Virus record (IMG/VR): IMGVR_UViG_3300031974_004356
Span: 1 to 26,271 of that record
Length of the DNA stretch: 26,271 bases
Source: a virus
Direction: 5' to 3' (one strand)
The notes below the pieces were generated by a model. It was not told where the DNA came from. It saw nothing but the letters and a program-made list of their open reading frames with translations, and made no database searches. This document shows, in pieces, positions 5,863-12,535 of the stretch (within the stretch, counting starts at the first letter, position 1; each line of letters starts with the position of its first letter). Both the position numbers and the translations under genes were made by a program.

Positions 5863-6283
5863 CGCCGGGATACTTGACCGCGATCTGGACAGCGTCGAAG
5901 ACGTTGAGGGCGTCGATCTCGACTTCAAGCTGGGTGCCCTTAGCGGTGTAGCACTTAGCCACGTAGCGCTGGCCGGAGGGCGGCGTTGTTTTGGGCGTAG
6001 CTGTTGCCTCGCGGTCTAGTGCGACGGCCTGGATGACGGTCAGGTTGTCGTCAAAGTCGGCGGAGGTATAGACCGCGCTGTGGTCGTACCAGCCCAGGGT
6101 GTTGTAACGGGCGTCGTGGTTGGGGGTGGCGGATTCGGTGCGGCTAAGTAGGGCGCGGGTGGTCCACTCCGGGGCGTCGTTGAGGTATTGATCGACTGCG
6201 AGTTCCTCGGCTTCTTCGGGGCTCTCGGCGTAGCAAAGGCACTCCGTCGTCAGCGTGACGGTGTACAGGCGGTGGGTAGACAT
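5801..6283 (-). CDS. hypothetical protein (160 aa), two beta-alpha-beta units
   Basis: I start at ATG 6283; the upstream extension runs into the ligase end. The N-terminal unit HRLYTVTLTTECLCYAESPE followed by EAEELAVDQYLN, and the C-terminal unit RYVAKCYTAKGTQLEVEID followed by FDAVQIAVKYPGVRNVASV, each read as two strands, a helix and a strand. This is the pattern of several 55-75-residue genes in the window, so the gene may be a tandem or divergent fusion of that fold. It lies 16 bases after the ligase stop, probably in the same transcript. Function unknown. Confidence 0.65.
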   Translation of the reverse strand: MSTHRLYTVTLTTECLCYAESPEEAEELAVDQYLNDAPEWTTRALLSRTESATPNHDARYNTLGWYDHSAVYTSADFDDNLTVIQAVALDREATATPKTTPPSGQRYVAKCYTAKGTQLEVEIDALNVFDAVQIAVKYPGVRNVASVQSVALPVPESPQL

Positions 6284-6299
6284 CGGGTCTCGGCAGTAA

Positions 6300-7088
6300 T
6301 TAACGCTTGATGGCGAGTGCCCAGTTGAAGCACAAGTCACTCTGACCCAACTTTTTCTGGGTGGCGTGATCGTGGATCTTTACGACAATCCCGTCGCAGT
6401 TCCATTTGCTGAAGCGCTTGCCATCGCGCCACTCGTTGAAGACCTGGCGGACTTGTTTGGCGGGGCAGAGCAGGTTGTCGGGCACCTCAAAACCGAGCTT
6501 GGAAAGTTCGCGCAGGGCGATCGTTTCGTTGGTTTCGGCGCCGTAGATGCGGAAAGCGCAGAAGCCCAGGTTGCGGCGGGTGCGCGGGTCTTTTGTTGTG
6601 GGTTTGCGTTCCAGGGACATGAAGCGCATGGCCTGGGCAGCGTCGGTTTGGGAGTGGGCCTTGTCGGTGCCGTACAGCTCGCCGTGGACCTCGAAAATGC
6701 CGCCCTGTTCGATCACGGATGGGATGGCAGGGATTTGGCGGGCCAGTGCCGTGAGGTCTTTGCCGCTGCGGTTCCACGCGTCGGTCAGGATGCCACTGAC
6801 GTAGCGCAGGGCCAGGGTGCAACCGTCGATCTTGGGTTGCACGACTAGGGAGGGAACCGTGCGGATCTTCTCGATCCAGTCCTCGAACGGATAGTTGTCG
6901 AGGCTGAGCATCTCCGGGTCGCCCTTGTCGTACAGCTCTTTTGCCTCGGGGTCGCGACGGCGCAGCTCGATGACCTTGCGATCGAACTCTTCGTCGGTGA
7001 CGCGGGGCGTGCCAGCTCGGTAGGCGGCGTTGTCGCCACGGATCTGGTGCCGTAACTCGGCAATCGGCAACTGCTGTAAGGAGACCAC
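6300..7088 (-). CDS. ligA-like: NAD+-dependent DNA ligase, adenylation domain only
   Basis: The 262-residue product carries the N-terminal NMN-binding region (YRAGTPRVTDEEFD, about 23-36), LSLDN (61-65), the nucleotidyl-transfer lysine in PKIDG (Lys86), GELYG with Glu137, CDGIVVKI (231-238) and NWALAIKR at the end (Lys261). These are motifs of LigA ligases, but full LigA is about 670 residues; the OB fold, zinc finger, helix-hairpin-helix and BRCT domains are missing and the protein stops just at the AIK motif. I start at GTG 7088, because CCTTACCGCTTATCTCC directly precedes it; GTG 7121 is the alternative. It should react with NAD+ to form ligase-AMP, but sealing nicks may need a partner. 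Transcription probably starts from the element at 7126-7140. Confidence 0.85.
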   Translation of the reverse strand: MVSLQQLPIAELRHQIRGDNAAYRAGTPRVTDEEFDRKVIELRRRDPEAKELYDKGDPEMLSLDNYPFEDWIEKIRTVPSLVVQPKIDGCTLALRYVSGILTDAWNRSGKDLTALARQIPAIPSVIEQGGIFEVHGELYGTDKAHSQTDAAQAMRFMSLERKPTTKDPRTRRNLGFCAFRIYGAETNETIALRELSKLGFEVPDNLLCPAKQVRQVFNEWRDGKRFSKWNCDGIVVKIHDHATQKKLGQSDLCFNWALAIKR

Positions 7089-7091
7089 GGA

Positions 7092-7109
7092 GATAAGCGG
7101 TAAGGGGGT
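7092..7109 (-). promoter_or_regulatory. CTTACCGCTTA leader motif before ligase
   Basis: The minus strand reads CCCCCTTACCGCTTATCTCC, then GTG 7088. The core CCTTACCGCTTA is identical to the cores before 2232 and 2876. It lies inside the reading frame if the GTG at 7121 were used, which argues for the 7088 start. Confidence 0.5.
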
Positions 7110-7125
7110 GCGGTCAGGCACAGGC

Positions 7126-7142
7126 CGATTGTACTACAAATT
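7126..7142 (-). promoter_or_regulatory. promoter of the ligase gene
   Basis: The minus strand carries ATTTGTAGTACAATC, identical over 15 bases to the sequence before the DNA polymerase gene. TACAAT would be a -10 box (five of six matches to TATAAT); no convincing -35 is seen. It lies just downstream of a strong terminator, so a new transcript starts here. Confidence 0.65.
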
Positions 7143-7153
7143 TCAGGGAAGAG

Positions 7154-7227
7154 AAAAAAGGGCGGTTGCGCAGGCCACCCTCCTGTTCCTCTCGGGTACA
7201 CGCTAGGTAGGCCAGCCTTAACCGCCC
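7154..7227 (-). terminator. long intrinsic terminator
   Basis: On the minus strand GGGCGGTT (7227-7220) pairs with AACCGCCC (7167-7160), with a further GGCC/GGCC pairing inside, followed by six T. The first arm contains the stop codon of the 239-residue gene. It separates that gene from the ligase promoter. Confidence 0.75.
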
Positions 7228-7937
7228 AAGGCTTGACGTAAAGATTTCTGGAGCAGTTTGGGAAGTTCGAGGCTTGCGCTGTCCTCGACGTAGAGCTTCA
7301 TGTCGAAGATCGTCGGAACCTTGGGCTGGCGGGTGGTGTAGTTGAACAGGTTGACTGGGTTGCCGCGGCCCTTCACCCGGTAGATACCTGGTGAGAGGTT
7401 GCTGCGCGAACCAGGTGCCACGGAGATGTAGCGGTAGCCGCTGCTCGTGCCATTTGGGTTTGTGAGGCCAGTTTTGATCTGTTGGTATTGGCCGGGAGAG
7501 ACGTTGCCGTATTGGTTTAGGCGGATGGCAGGGCTCTCGAAGTTGGGGATGGCGTAGGTTTTGGCGTCGATCTTGCGGGGACCGTCCAGACCGCGCAGGA
7601 ATTTGACGAAGCGGGTGTCGAGTGCGGCTTTGCGACCGCGCGAGTCCTGAGCACTGACTGGGTAGAGGTACGCTTTCGGCGATTGGCCCTTATCCTCGAT
7701 GTCCTTGATGTAGAGGCGGGCCTCCATACCCTTGACCTCGTACTTACCCGAGTTCTGGGTGCGAGGTACGGGGCTCTCGAAGGCGTCACGCATCTCCCTG
7801 GGCAATTCCTTTTTGGCGAATTGGTAGGCCCACTGGTTCAGTGCCCGGTTGGCCGCGTAAGGGATTTGGACTTTTTCGATGATGTTGAGCTTGCCGATTA
7901 GTTTCTCGACGTCCCACTCGATTGATTGACCAGCCAT
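7218..7937 (-). CDS. phage protein resembling minor tail protein Z
   Basis: The 239-residue product begins MAGQSIEWDVEKLIGKLN and continues IPYAANRALNQWAYQFAKKE, REMRDAFESPVPRTQNS, ARLYIKDIEDKG, then NQYGNVSPGQYQQI. That order (small all-helical start, ALN segment, FxxPxPxT, lysine-rich strands, a YGN-SxGQ turn) is one I associate with a broad family of phage proteins often labelled minor tail protein Z-like; the role is not well established. It sits among replication genes rather than beside recognisable tail genes. It starts just after a GCGAGTCC repeat copy, with TATAGAT immediately before the ATG, and ends within a terminator. Confidence 0.55.
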   Translation of the reverse strand: MAGQSIEWDVEKLIGKLNIIEKVQIPYAANRALNQWAYQFAKKELPREMRDAFESPVPRTQNSGKYEVKGMEARLYIKDIEDKGQSPKAYLYPVSAQDSRGRKAALDTRFVKFLRGLDGPRKIDAKTYAIPNFESPAIRLNQYGNVSPGQYQQIKTGLTNPNGTSSGYRYISVAPGSRSNLSPGIYRVKGRGNPVNLFNYTTRQPKVPTIFDMKLYVEDSASLELPKLLQKSLRQALGG

Positions 7938-7939
7938 AT

Positions 7940-7963
7940 CTATAACCGTGTGTCTGCGAGTCC
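7940..7963 (+). repeat. isolated GCGAGTCC repeat between genes
   Basis: The plus strand reads CTATAACCG, nine to ten variable bases, then GCGAGTCC. It matches the first unit of the 3564-3684 block. On the minus strand it ends in GGTTATAGAT directly before the ATG of the 239-residue gene, so it could carry that gene's promoter. Confidence 0.5.
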
Positions 7964-7982
7964 CCAGCCTAAGTAGGTGGGA

Positions 7983-8810
7983 TTAACCGGGTGCCTGTAG
8001 GTCCTGGTGGAGTTGGTCGAAGTACTCGTGGCAGCGTTCCAGGTAGCGAACTTCGGCACCGCGGAGTTCCAGCTCGGTGAGCTCCCTTACTTGGGCAGGG
8101 CCTGCACGGCGGGCCACAACGATGACGGCGCCTTTGGCTTGGACGTTGGCGACATGTTTTAGTCCTAAGGAATAAGCGCCTAGCTGGTCCGTGTAGTCGG
8201 TGAGCATCTCCTCGGAGCGCTTATTGGCTGACGTCTTCCAGTCGCAGATGAAGGGGCCTTTGCCCTTCACGTAGCCCAAAAAGTCAGCCGTGCCAGCAAA
8301 ACCTGCGGGGTGGTGGATAGAGAATTCGATGCCGTGGATGGCAGTTACGTTCTCCTCAATCCACTGCAACAGGGAGCGGCGGTAACCGCTCGCGCTCAGG
8401 CCGACCTTTGGTGCGCTGGGTAGTGCCTGTTTTATGGCCCATTGGGTGAGTGGGGCCGGGACGCTGTGCAATCCCTCGCGGTTGATGTAGGTCGTGCGCT
8501 TCTTTTCGCTGGTGGCTTCGGCCATCTTTTTGGCCGTGCGCAGGACGTACTCGGCGGAGTTGTGGGTGCGGGTGCCGCGCTCGGCTGCGGTGTCACGTTC
8601 CACTGCTGCAAGTTCCTCGCCAAGGCGCTTTTTCCAGGCTTCGAGTGCGTCCTTGGACTTGGATGTAGCCCCGAGTATGCGGGTCACGCTGTGGAAGACC
8701 TCGCCTTCTTCGTTGCGATAGATGCGGCCGTTGGGATCTGTCTCGTCGTCGCGAGTCAGCTTGTTCTGGAATGCAGCGTTCAGCTTTGGATTGAACTCAA
8801 ACGCTGCCAT
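7983..8810 (-). CDS. PD-(D/E)XK nuclease of the RecB/Cas4 type
   Basis: The 275-residue product has RGTRTH (79-83, the RGxxxH motif), HGIEFSIHH (Glu162), GTADFLG (Asp176), ICDWKTS (Asp190 and Lys192) and DQLGAYSLGL (Gln209, Tyr213). This is the full PD-(D/E)XK catalytic set with the QxxxY motif of RecB/Cas4 exonucleases. Such phage enzymes usually act on DNA ends in recombination or replication. It lies between the gpZ-like gene and an ssDNA-binding-protein candidate, with a large hairpin in front (8855-8891). No cysteines for an Fe-S cluster are present, unlike Cas4. Confidence 0.85.
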   Translation of the reverse strand: MAAFEFNPKLNAAFQNKLTRDDETDPNGRIYRNEEGEVFHSVTRILGATSKSKDALEAWKKRLGEELAAVERDTAAERGTRTHNSAEYVLRTAKKMAEATSEKKRTTYINREGLHSVPAPLTQWAIKQALPSAPKVGLSASGYRRSLLQWIEENVTAIHGIEFSIHHPAGFAGTADFLGYVKGKGPFICDWKTSANKRSEEMLTDYTDQLGAYSLGLKHVANVQAKGAVIVVARRAGPAQVRELTELELRGAEVRYLERCHEYFDQLHQDLQAPG

Positions 8811-8854
8811 GTTTTCCGGTGTATTCGTTTTTATAGGTTAGCCGTTAGATAAAG

Positions 8855-8891
8855 GAATACCCCCCAGTAGTTGGCGTACTGAGGGGTATTC
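8855..8891 (-). promoter_or_regulatory. large inverted repeat before the nuclease gene
   Basis: GAATACCCC and GGGGTATTC flank CAGTA/TACTG with one C-A mismatch between, a 14-bp stem around a 7-base loop. On the minus strand the stem is followed only by CCTTTATC, so it is a poor intrinsic terminator; an RNA-processing or regulatory hairpin fits as well. It lies between the Cys-rich gene and the nuclease gene. Confidence 0.6.
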
Positions 8892-8914
8892 ACTCTCCAG
8901 GAGCCTAACAGTAA

Positions 8915-9097
8915 TTAGGCGGCTTTCTCGAACTCAACGCATGAGTCTGTGCGACTAATGCGAGGTCCGAGAGGGCAGTCCTCGAAGTCTTCGGTTGGGG
9001 GAGCGAGCCTTTGGCATGAGCCATAGGCGCTCCACCTCCCTCGGATTCGGTCGAACAGTGCCCAGCGGCAATTGAAGCACGTTTGCCGCGAAATCAA
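8915..9097 (-). CDS. small cysteine-rich protein (60 aa)
   Basis: The start is TTG 9097, overlapping the TGA of the preceding gene (TTGA), so translation is probably coupled. The product reads ISRQTCFNCRWALFD, then GSCQRLAPP, DCPLGP and DSCVEFEKAA. Cys7, Cys10, Cys28, Cys41 and Cys53 give a CxxCxW-start zinc-binding layout like that at 4284-4475. Its partners are the ssDNA-binding-protein candidate upstream and the nuclease downstream. Function unknown. Confidence 0.65.
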   Translation of the reverse strand: MISRQTCFNCRWALFDRIRGRWSAYGSCQRLAPPTEDFEDCPLGPRISRTDSCVEFEKAA

Positions 9098-9672
9098 GCC
9101 TCGGGGCGGAAAGGGTTGCCACCGCTGATCACTTGCTTAAGGTCGAAGCCCGCTGCTTGGGTTTCGGCCCAGGCGTCGGCCAGCACTTCGTCCATGCCCT
9201 TCTTGCGGTTGGCAGGAAGCAGCTTGTACTCGGTGGTGAGGCCTGCGCCGGTCTTGCCCAGGGTGAAGTCGCACTCAAGGACGTTCCAGTCCTCGGATTG
9301 GGAGATCGAGTCGATCTCGCGGATCAATCCCTTCTGGTTGAGCTGCATCACTTCGACGCGCTCGGTGTCGTAGTTGTACACGGGCAGAGCGATGAAGAAC
9401 TTCATCGGCTCAAAGCCGGTGCCCTCGCGGTTCATCCGGCGGTTGTACTCGCCGAGGCTGGCGTCGATCTCAGCCGGGGTGGGCTCATGGTCGAAGCGGA
9501 AGGACTTGGCCTTGCCGTCGCCGTCTTCAGCCCAGAGCTCGTAGCCCTCGACAGGCTCTTCGCTTAACAAAGCGAAACGAACGCTGGTGCCGGAGACAAT
9601 CTTGCTGGGGTTGAGGTAACCGCCAGCGCCGCCGCTGACTGCTGCTTTGGCGGATTTGGATAGGAGTGCCAT
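9094..9672 (-). CDS. candidate ssDNA-binding protein
   Basis: The 192-residue product starts MALLSKSAKAAVSGGAGGYL and continues with LNPSKIVSGTSVRFALLSEE, a strand-rich core (MKFFIALPVYNYDTERVEVM, LECDFTLGKTGAG, TEYKLLPANRKKGMD) and an acidic-to-polar tail. The order of strands, LNxxK start and TGAGLTTEYKL segment resembles phage OB-fold ssDNA-binding proteins encoded beside polymerases. That is recalled resemblance, not proof. The start is ATG 9672; the frame upstream crosses the primase promoter region. It is divergent from the primase-helicase and heads the unit with the Cys-rich protein and nuclease. Confidence 0.5.
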   Translation of the reverse strand: MALLSKSAKAAVSGGAGGYLNPSKIVSGTSVRFALLSEEPVEGYELWAEDGDGKAKSFRFDHEPTPAEIDASLGEYNRRMNREGTGFEPMKFFIALPVYNYDTERVEVMQLNQKGLIREIDSISQSEDWNVLECDFTLGKTGAGLTTEYKLLPANRKKGMDEVLADAWAETQAAGFDLKQVISGGNPFRPEA

Positions 9673-9725
9673 GGGGGGTTGCTGGGTGGCGGTGCCGCTG
9701 TAGGTGGCGTTGCCGAGTTGCCCAA

Positions 9726-9741
9726 ACACCTTATGTGGTGT
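9726..9741. promoter_or_regulatory. dyad in divergent promoter region
   Basis: ACACC-TTATGT-GGTGT is a perfect 5-bp dyad between the leftward ssDNA-binding-protein candidate and the rightward primase-helicase. It could be an operator or a short hairpin. Confidence 0.3.
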
Positions 9742-9770
9742 GTCAACCCCTTGACGAGATGCGTACTGTG

Positions 9771-9807
9771 AAAAACGCTCCGCCTGGTTTTTACACCAAA
9801 CGGAGCG
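9771..9807 (-). terminator. leftward terminator-like hairpin before the primase-helicase
   Basis: CGCTCCG pairs with CGGAGCG, with an inner TGGT/ACCA stem. On the minus strand it is followed by TTTTT, so it faces leftwards. No leftward gene lies immediately to its right, so it may insulate against antisense transcription, or act as a leader hairpin in the rightward RNA. Confidence 0.55.
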
Positions 9808-9834
9808 CATGTCGTTCCGCTTACTGAGTATCGC

Positions 9835-12336
9835 ATGAGTCCCAACAAACAACTCATTGGATTCGTTAATTCGCTTCCTGTTGGTCCCGCCTATACGCCT
9901 ATTTATGCGAAGGGCGTTGTCTACGGAAAGAACCGCATTGTCAGTAAGGGCAAGAACCCTCACGAGGATTCGTTCAAGCGGCACATGTCGCCTGGTGATG
10001 TCTCACTGTTCTTAGAGCGAGTCCCAGAAGAGTTCGTTGCGGTTGGATTATTTACCGGAATTCGCTCTCAAGGTCTCGTCATTCTCGACGTAGACGCAAA
10101 CCTCGCAACCTTGTCGAAAAAGTGGGGCGACTCACTAAAAGACGCACCCAAGATTATTAGTACGAAAAAGAATGCGGCCAAATACGTCTTCCGTGTACCT
10201 GAAGACCAGAGAGCTCAGGTCAAGGGTTTTGGCCTCTCACACACTGGTGAGGGCTACGAAGTTCTGTGGGGCAAACAAGGCGTAATCGGCGGTACTTACC
10301 CCGGTTCTTCTGATGGCAAGGCACCTGCAGGTACTTACAAGCTTGCAGCAGGTGACTTCAACCAGATCCCTCAGGCTCCTGAGTGGCTCTTGGCTGAGAT
10401 GCGTGCCCGCTACGTACAGGATACGCCGTCCCAGACTAGCGGCCTTGTCAAGAACCGGAAGGGCCTCGACTTTTCCGGGAGAACCGAGGACGAGGTCGCT
10501 GAAATCATTCGCGACTGTCTGACCGTGTTGCCTCAGTGCGGGCGGGGTAATGAGGATGACTGGTGGATCGTCGGCGCAATGATTGCCGAAGACCTGCCCA
10601 ACGACCTGGGCCTGACCCTGTGGTCTGCTTGGTCCGCTGAAGACTCCGATTACGAGGAGGATTGGAAGCGGGGCAACCCCTGCGCCGAAAAATGGCCTCT
10701 GATCCTGCAGAAGGCGGGGCGACCGGGTAACGCCGGCCTGGGCAGCCTGATCCGCCTTGCAGACGGCTACGACCCCAACAGGGAGCGATTTCAAGACTCC
10801 AGCAGGGAGACGCTTGACCAAGTCGAGAGCTCGCAGGTTCAACGCTTCCAGACAGTTGCCCTCTCCTTTGAGCAACTCCTCGAGCGTGCCAAGCAGATCA
10901 TCGAACTCGACAACCCGGCTGAGCTGAACTACGAGATGCACCGGCTGGCCGTCGAGGCGGGCCACCGAGATGCCGAGAAGATCGAGCGGATCCTGGTTGA
11001 TCAGCTCGCTTACGAGAAGAGCCGCGATGCGATCACGATCGACGAGCTGCTCAACACCGACTTTCAGCGGGAGTACTTGATCCCGGATTTGCTGGCCAAG
11101 CCCTCCACCGTGTTGATGTACGGCTCTGGGGGCGATGGCAAGTCGATGGCTGCTTGGACCCTGGCTAAGCACATCGCTACCGGCGCGCCATTCAAGATCC
11201 GTGGTCAGGCGGTTCCGGTTCAGAAGGGCGGCGTTCTGATCCTCAACGGCGACCAGCCGCTCATTCAGGTGCAGGAGCAGTTGGAGGAGGTGGACTTCCC
11301 GCGTGGGACCAATGTGACGATCCGCAGCGACTTCCAGATCCAGCGCTACGGCTTCTTCATCCGCCAGATCGAGAAGTACCGGCCCAAGCTCGTGATCATC
11401 GACTCGCTGATTGGCTGCAGCGGCGGCAAGGCCTTCGACGAGAACAAGAGCGACTTCGCCACTCCGCTGTATTGGCTGACCCGGAACAACGGTGACGCCT
11501 TCCCGCCCACGACGATCGTGGTAATCCACCACGCGAACAAAAACGGCAACTTCAGGGGCAGCACTGCGATTCGGGACGCCGTGGATGAGGTCATCTCGCT
11601 GAAAAAACCTGACGACAAGCAGATCGAGCAGACGGGCCAGTCCGCGCGGATCCTGACGTTCGAGAAATCCCGCAGCGGTCGCGGTGGCACGCAGCTGCTG
11701 ATGAAGCAGCAGGCCGACTTGAGCTACACGCTCCAGGACTGGACCCCAGAGGTCGATCCCACCAACGCAGCGCCCTCTGGAATCAGCGACAGGGTGCTTC
11801 AGCGGCTGCGGCTGGCTAAGGAGCCCAGAACCCTCAAGCAGCTCCAGGCAGACCCCACCTGCGGCGGCAACAACGAAGCCGTCAAGAAGGCGCTCCAACG
11901 CTGGAAGAAGAAGGGCCTGGTGGAGATCGTGGGTGCGTCTCAAGAAACTCAAGGCAAGAAACCTCAGTTTTTGTATAGGGCTGTGGTTGTTCCCCCGCGG
12001 GGAGAGTGTGTTGAAAATGTCCCTTTAGGGGCTAATCCAAGTAGTGGTACGGGATTTGAAAAAGGGACAGCATCTAAAAAAGAGGAAGTTGTCCCTTTTA
12101 CTGAGGGGCAGGTTCAAGCCGGTGATAACTCCACTGGAACGGAGGGGACAAAAAGGGACACCTTCTCTTCAGATTCGGAGTGTCCCCATTTGAATCCCTT
12201 GCAGGAGCAGGGTTTTGGGGGTAAAGGGACATCTGAACGCTCTATACGCGCAGGCGCGCGCGAGGAAGACGAGCCCAGCTTCAGCTACGAACAGAAGCGT
12301 CAGGCCATGAAGCAGATCGCTGAGGAGTGGGGCTGA
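9835..12336 (+). CDS. bifunctional primase-polymerase / helicase
   Basis: The 833-residue product has three parts. Residues 1 to about 190 look like a prim-pol domain: LFTGIRSQGLVILDVDAN with the DxD pair Asp85/Asp87, KNAAKYVFRVP, and VIGGTYPGSS. Around 220-320 is a primase C-terminal-like segment (WWIVGAMIAEDLPNDLGLTL, WSAWS). About 415-590 is a RecA-fold helicase of the RepA type: Walker A GSGGDGKS (Lys436), Walker B LVIIDS (Asp523), VVIHHANK and RGSTAIRDAVDEV. A winged-helix-like segment follows (SDRVLQRLRLAKEPRTLKQL), then a low-complexity tail. It should prime and unwind at the replication fork for the polymerase next door. The tail DNA carries the AAAGGGACA repeats. Start context: CCGCTTACTGAGTATCGC before ATG. 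Confidence 0.85.
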   Translation: MSPNKQLIGFVNSLPVGPAYTPIYAKGVVYGKNRIVSKGKNPHEDSFKRHMSPGDVSLFLERVPEEFVAVGLFTGIRSQGLVILDVDANLATLSKKWGDSLKDAPKIISTKKNAAKYVFRVPEDQRAQVKGFGLSHTGEGYEVLWGKQGVIGGTYPGSSDGKAPAGTYKLAAGDFNQIPQAPEWLLAEMRARYVQDTPSQTSGLVKNRKGLDFSGRTEDEVAEIIRDCLTVLPQCGRGNEDDWWIVGAMIAEDLPNDLGLTLWSAWSAEDSDYEEDWKRGNPCAEKWPLILQKAGRPGNAGLGSLIRLADGYDPNRERFQDSSRETLDQVESSQVQRFQTVALSFEQLLERAKQIIELDNPAELNYEMHRLAVEAGHRDAEKIERILVDQLAYEKSRDAITIDELLNTDFQREYLIPDLLAKPSTVLMYGSGGDGKSMAAWTLAKHIATGAPFKIRGQAVPVQKGGVLILNGDQPLIQVQEQLEEVDFPRGTNVTIRSDFQIQRYGFFIRQIEKYRPKLVIIDSLIGCSGGKAFDENKSDFATPLYWLTRNNGDAFPPTTIVVIHHANKNGNFRGSTAIRDAVDEVISLKKPDDKQIEQTGQSARILTFEKSRSGRGGTQLLMKQQADLSYTLQDWTPEVDPTNAAPSGISDRVLQRLRLAKEPRTLKQLQADPTCGGNNEAVKKALQRWKKKGLVEIVGASQETQGKKPQFLYRAVVVPPRGECVENVPLGANPSSGTGFEKGTASKKEEVVPFTEGQVQAGDNSTGTEGTKRDTFSSDSECPHLNPLQEQGFGGKGTSERSIRAGAREEDEPSFSYEQKRQAMKQIAEEWG
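12018..12231. repeat. iteron-like AAAGGGACA cluster within the primase-helicase gene
   Basis: Five exact 9-mers AAAGGGACA or its complement: 12018-12026 (complement), 12061-12069, 12090-12098 (complement), 12152-12160, 12223-12231. Two partial copies, GGGGACA at 12144-12150 and TGTCCCC at 12181-12187, lie among them. They fall in all three reading frames, so they are not a protein repeat. Confidence 0.8.
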
Positions 12337-12503
12337 TGGAGCGCAAGAAGTTCACCCCGCCGACGGAGCAGGAGCGCCTTGCGCGCTTCTTCGCCGATTT
12401 GGAGCGAGCCATTCCTGAACCTCCTTCGGGTTGGCTCAGCGACGCTTTGCCCCCCGGTTCGACTACACGGACCAGGGGCCACCGTGGGCACCTTTTGCCC
12501 TGA
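12336..12503 (+). CDS. small protein (55 aa) coupled to the primase-helicase
   Basis: ATG overlaps the stop of the primase-helicase as TGATG. The product begins MERKKFTPPTEQERLARFFA, a charged helix, followed by PEPPSGWLSDALPPGS and a basic tail. It ends at the start of the polymerase promoter. No family recognised. The coupling supports translation; the tail, which reads less naturally than another frame, is a reason for caution. Confidence 0.5.
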   Translation: MERKKFTPPTEQERLARFFADLERAIPEPPSGWLSDALPPGSTTRTRGHRGHLLP

Positions 12504-12518
12504 TTTGTAGTACAATCA
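12504..12518 (+). promoter_or_regulatory. promoter of the DNA polymerase gene
   Basis: ATTTGTAGTACAATC is identical to the sequence before the ligase gene. TACAAT (12511-12516) would be the -10 box, 20 bases from the polymerase ATG, so the transcript would have a leader of only about a dozen bases, most of it CCTTATCGCTT. No clear -35 is seen. Confidence 0.65.
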
Positions 12519-12524
12519 ACTCAG

Positions 12525-12535
12525 CCTTATCGCTT
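12525..12535 (+). promoter_or_regulatory. CTTATCGCTT leader before the polymerase
   Basis: CCTTATCGCTT directly abuts the ATG at 12536. It replaces a Shine-Dalgarno at this start and sets the polymerase start here instead of at an upstream in-frame ATG at 12431. Confidence 0.5.

Noticed and set aside
6366-6848. 160-codon plus-strand frame
   Set aside because: Antisense shadow of the ligase gene.
10237-11952. Long open frame of 571 codons on the minus strand
   Set aside because: It lies antisense within the primase-helicase gene; the opposite protein has complete Walker and prim-pol motifs, while this one is a Leu/Val/Arg-rich shadow without any motif.
12431-12535. Upstream start of the DNA polymerase at ATG 12431
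   Set aside because: It would place the promoter element and CTTATCGCTT leader inside the coding sequence; conserved exonuclease sequence begins after 12536.
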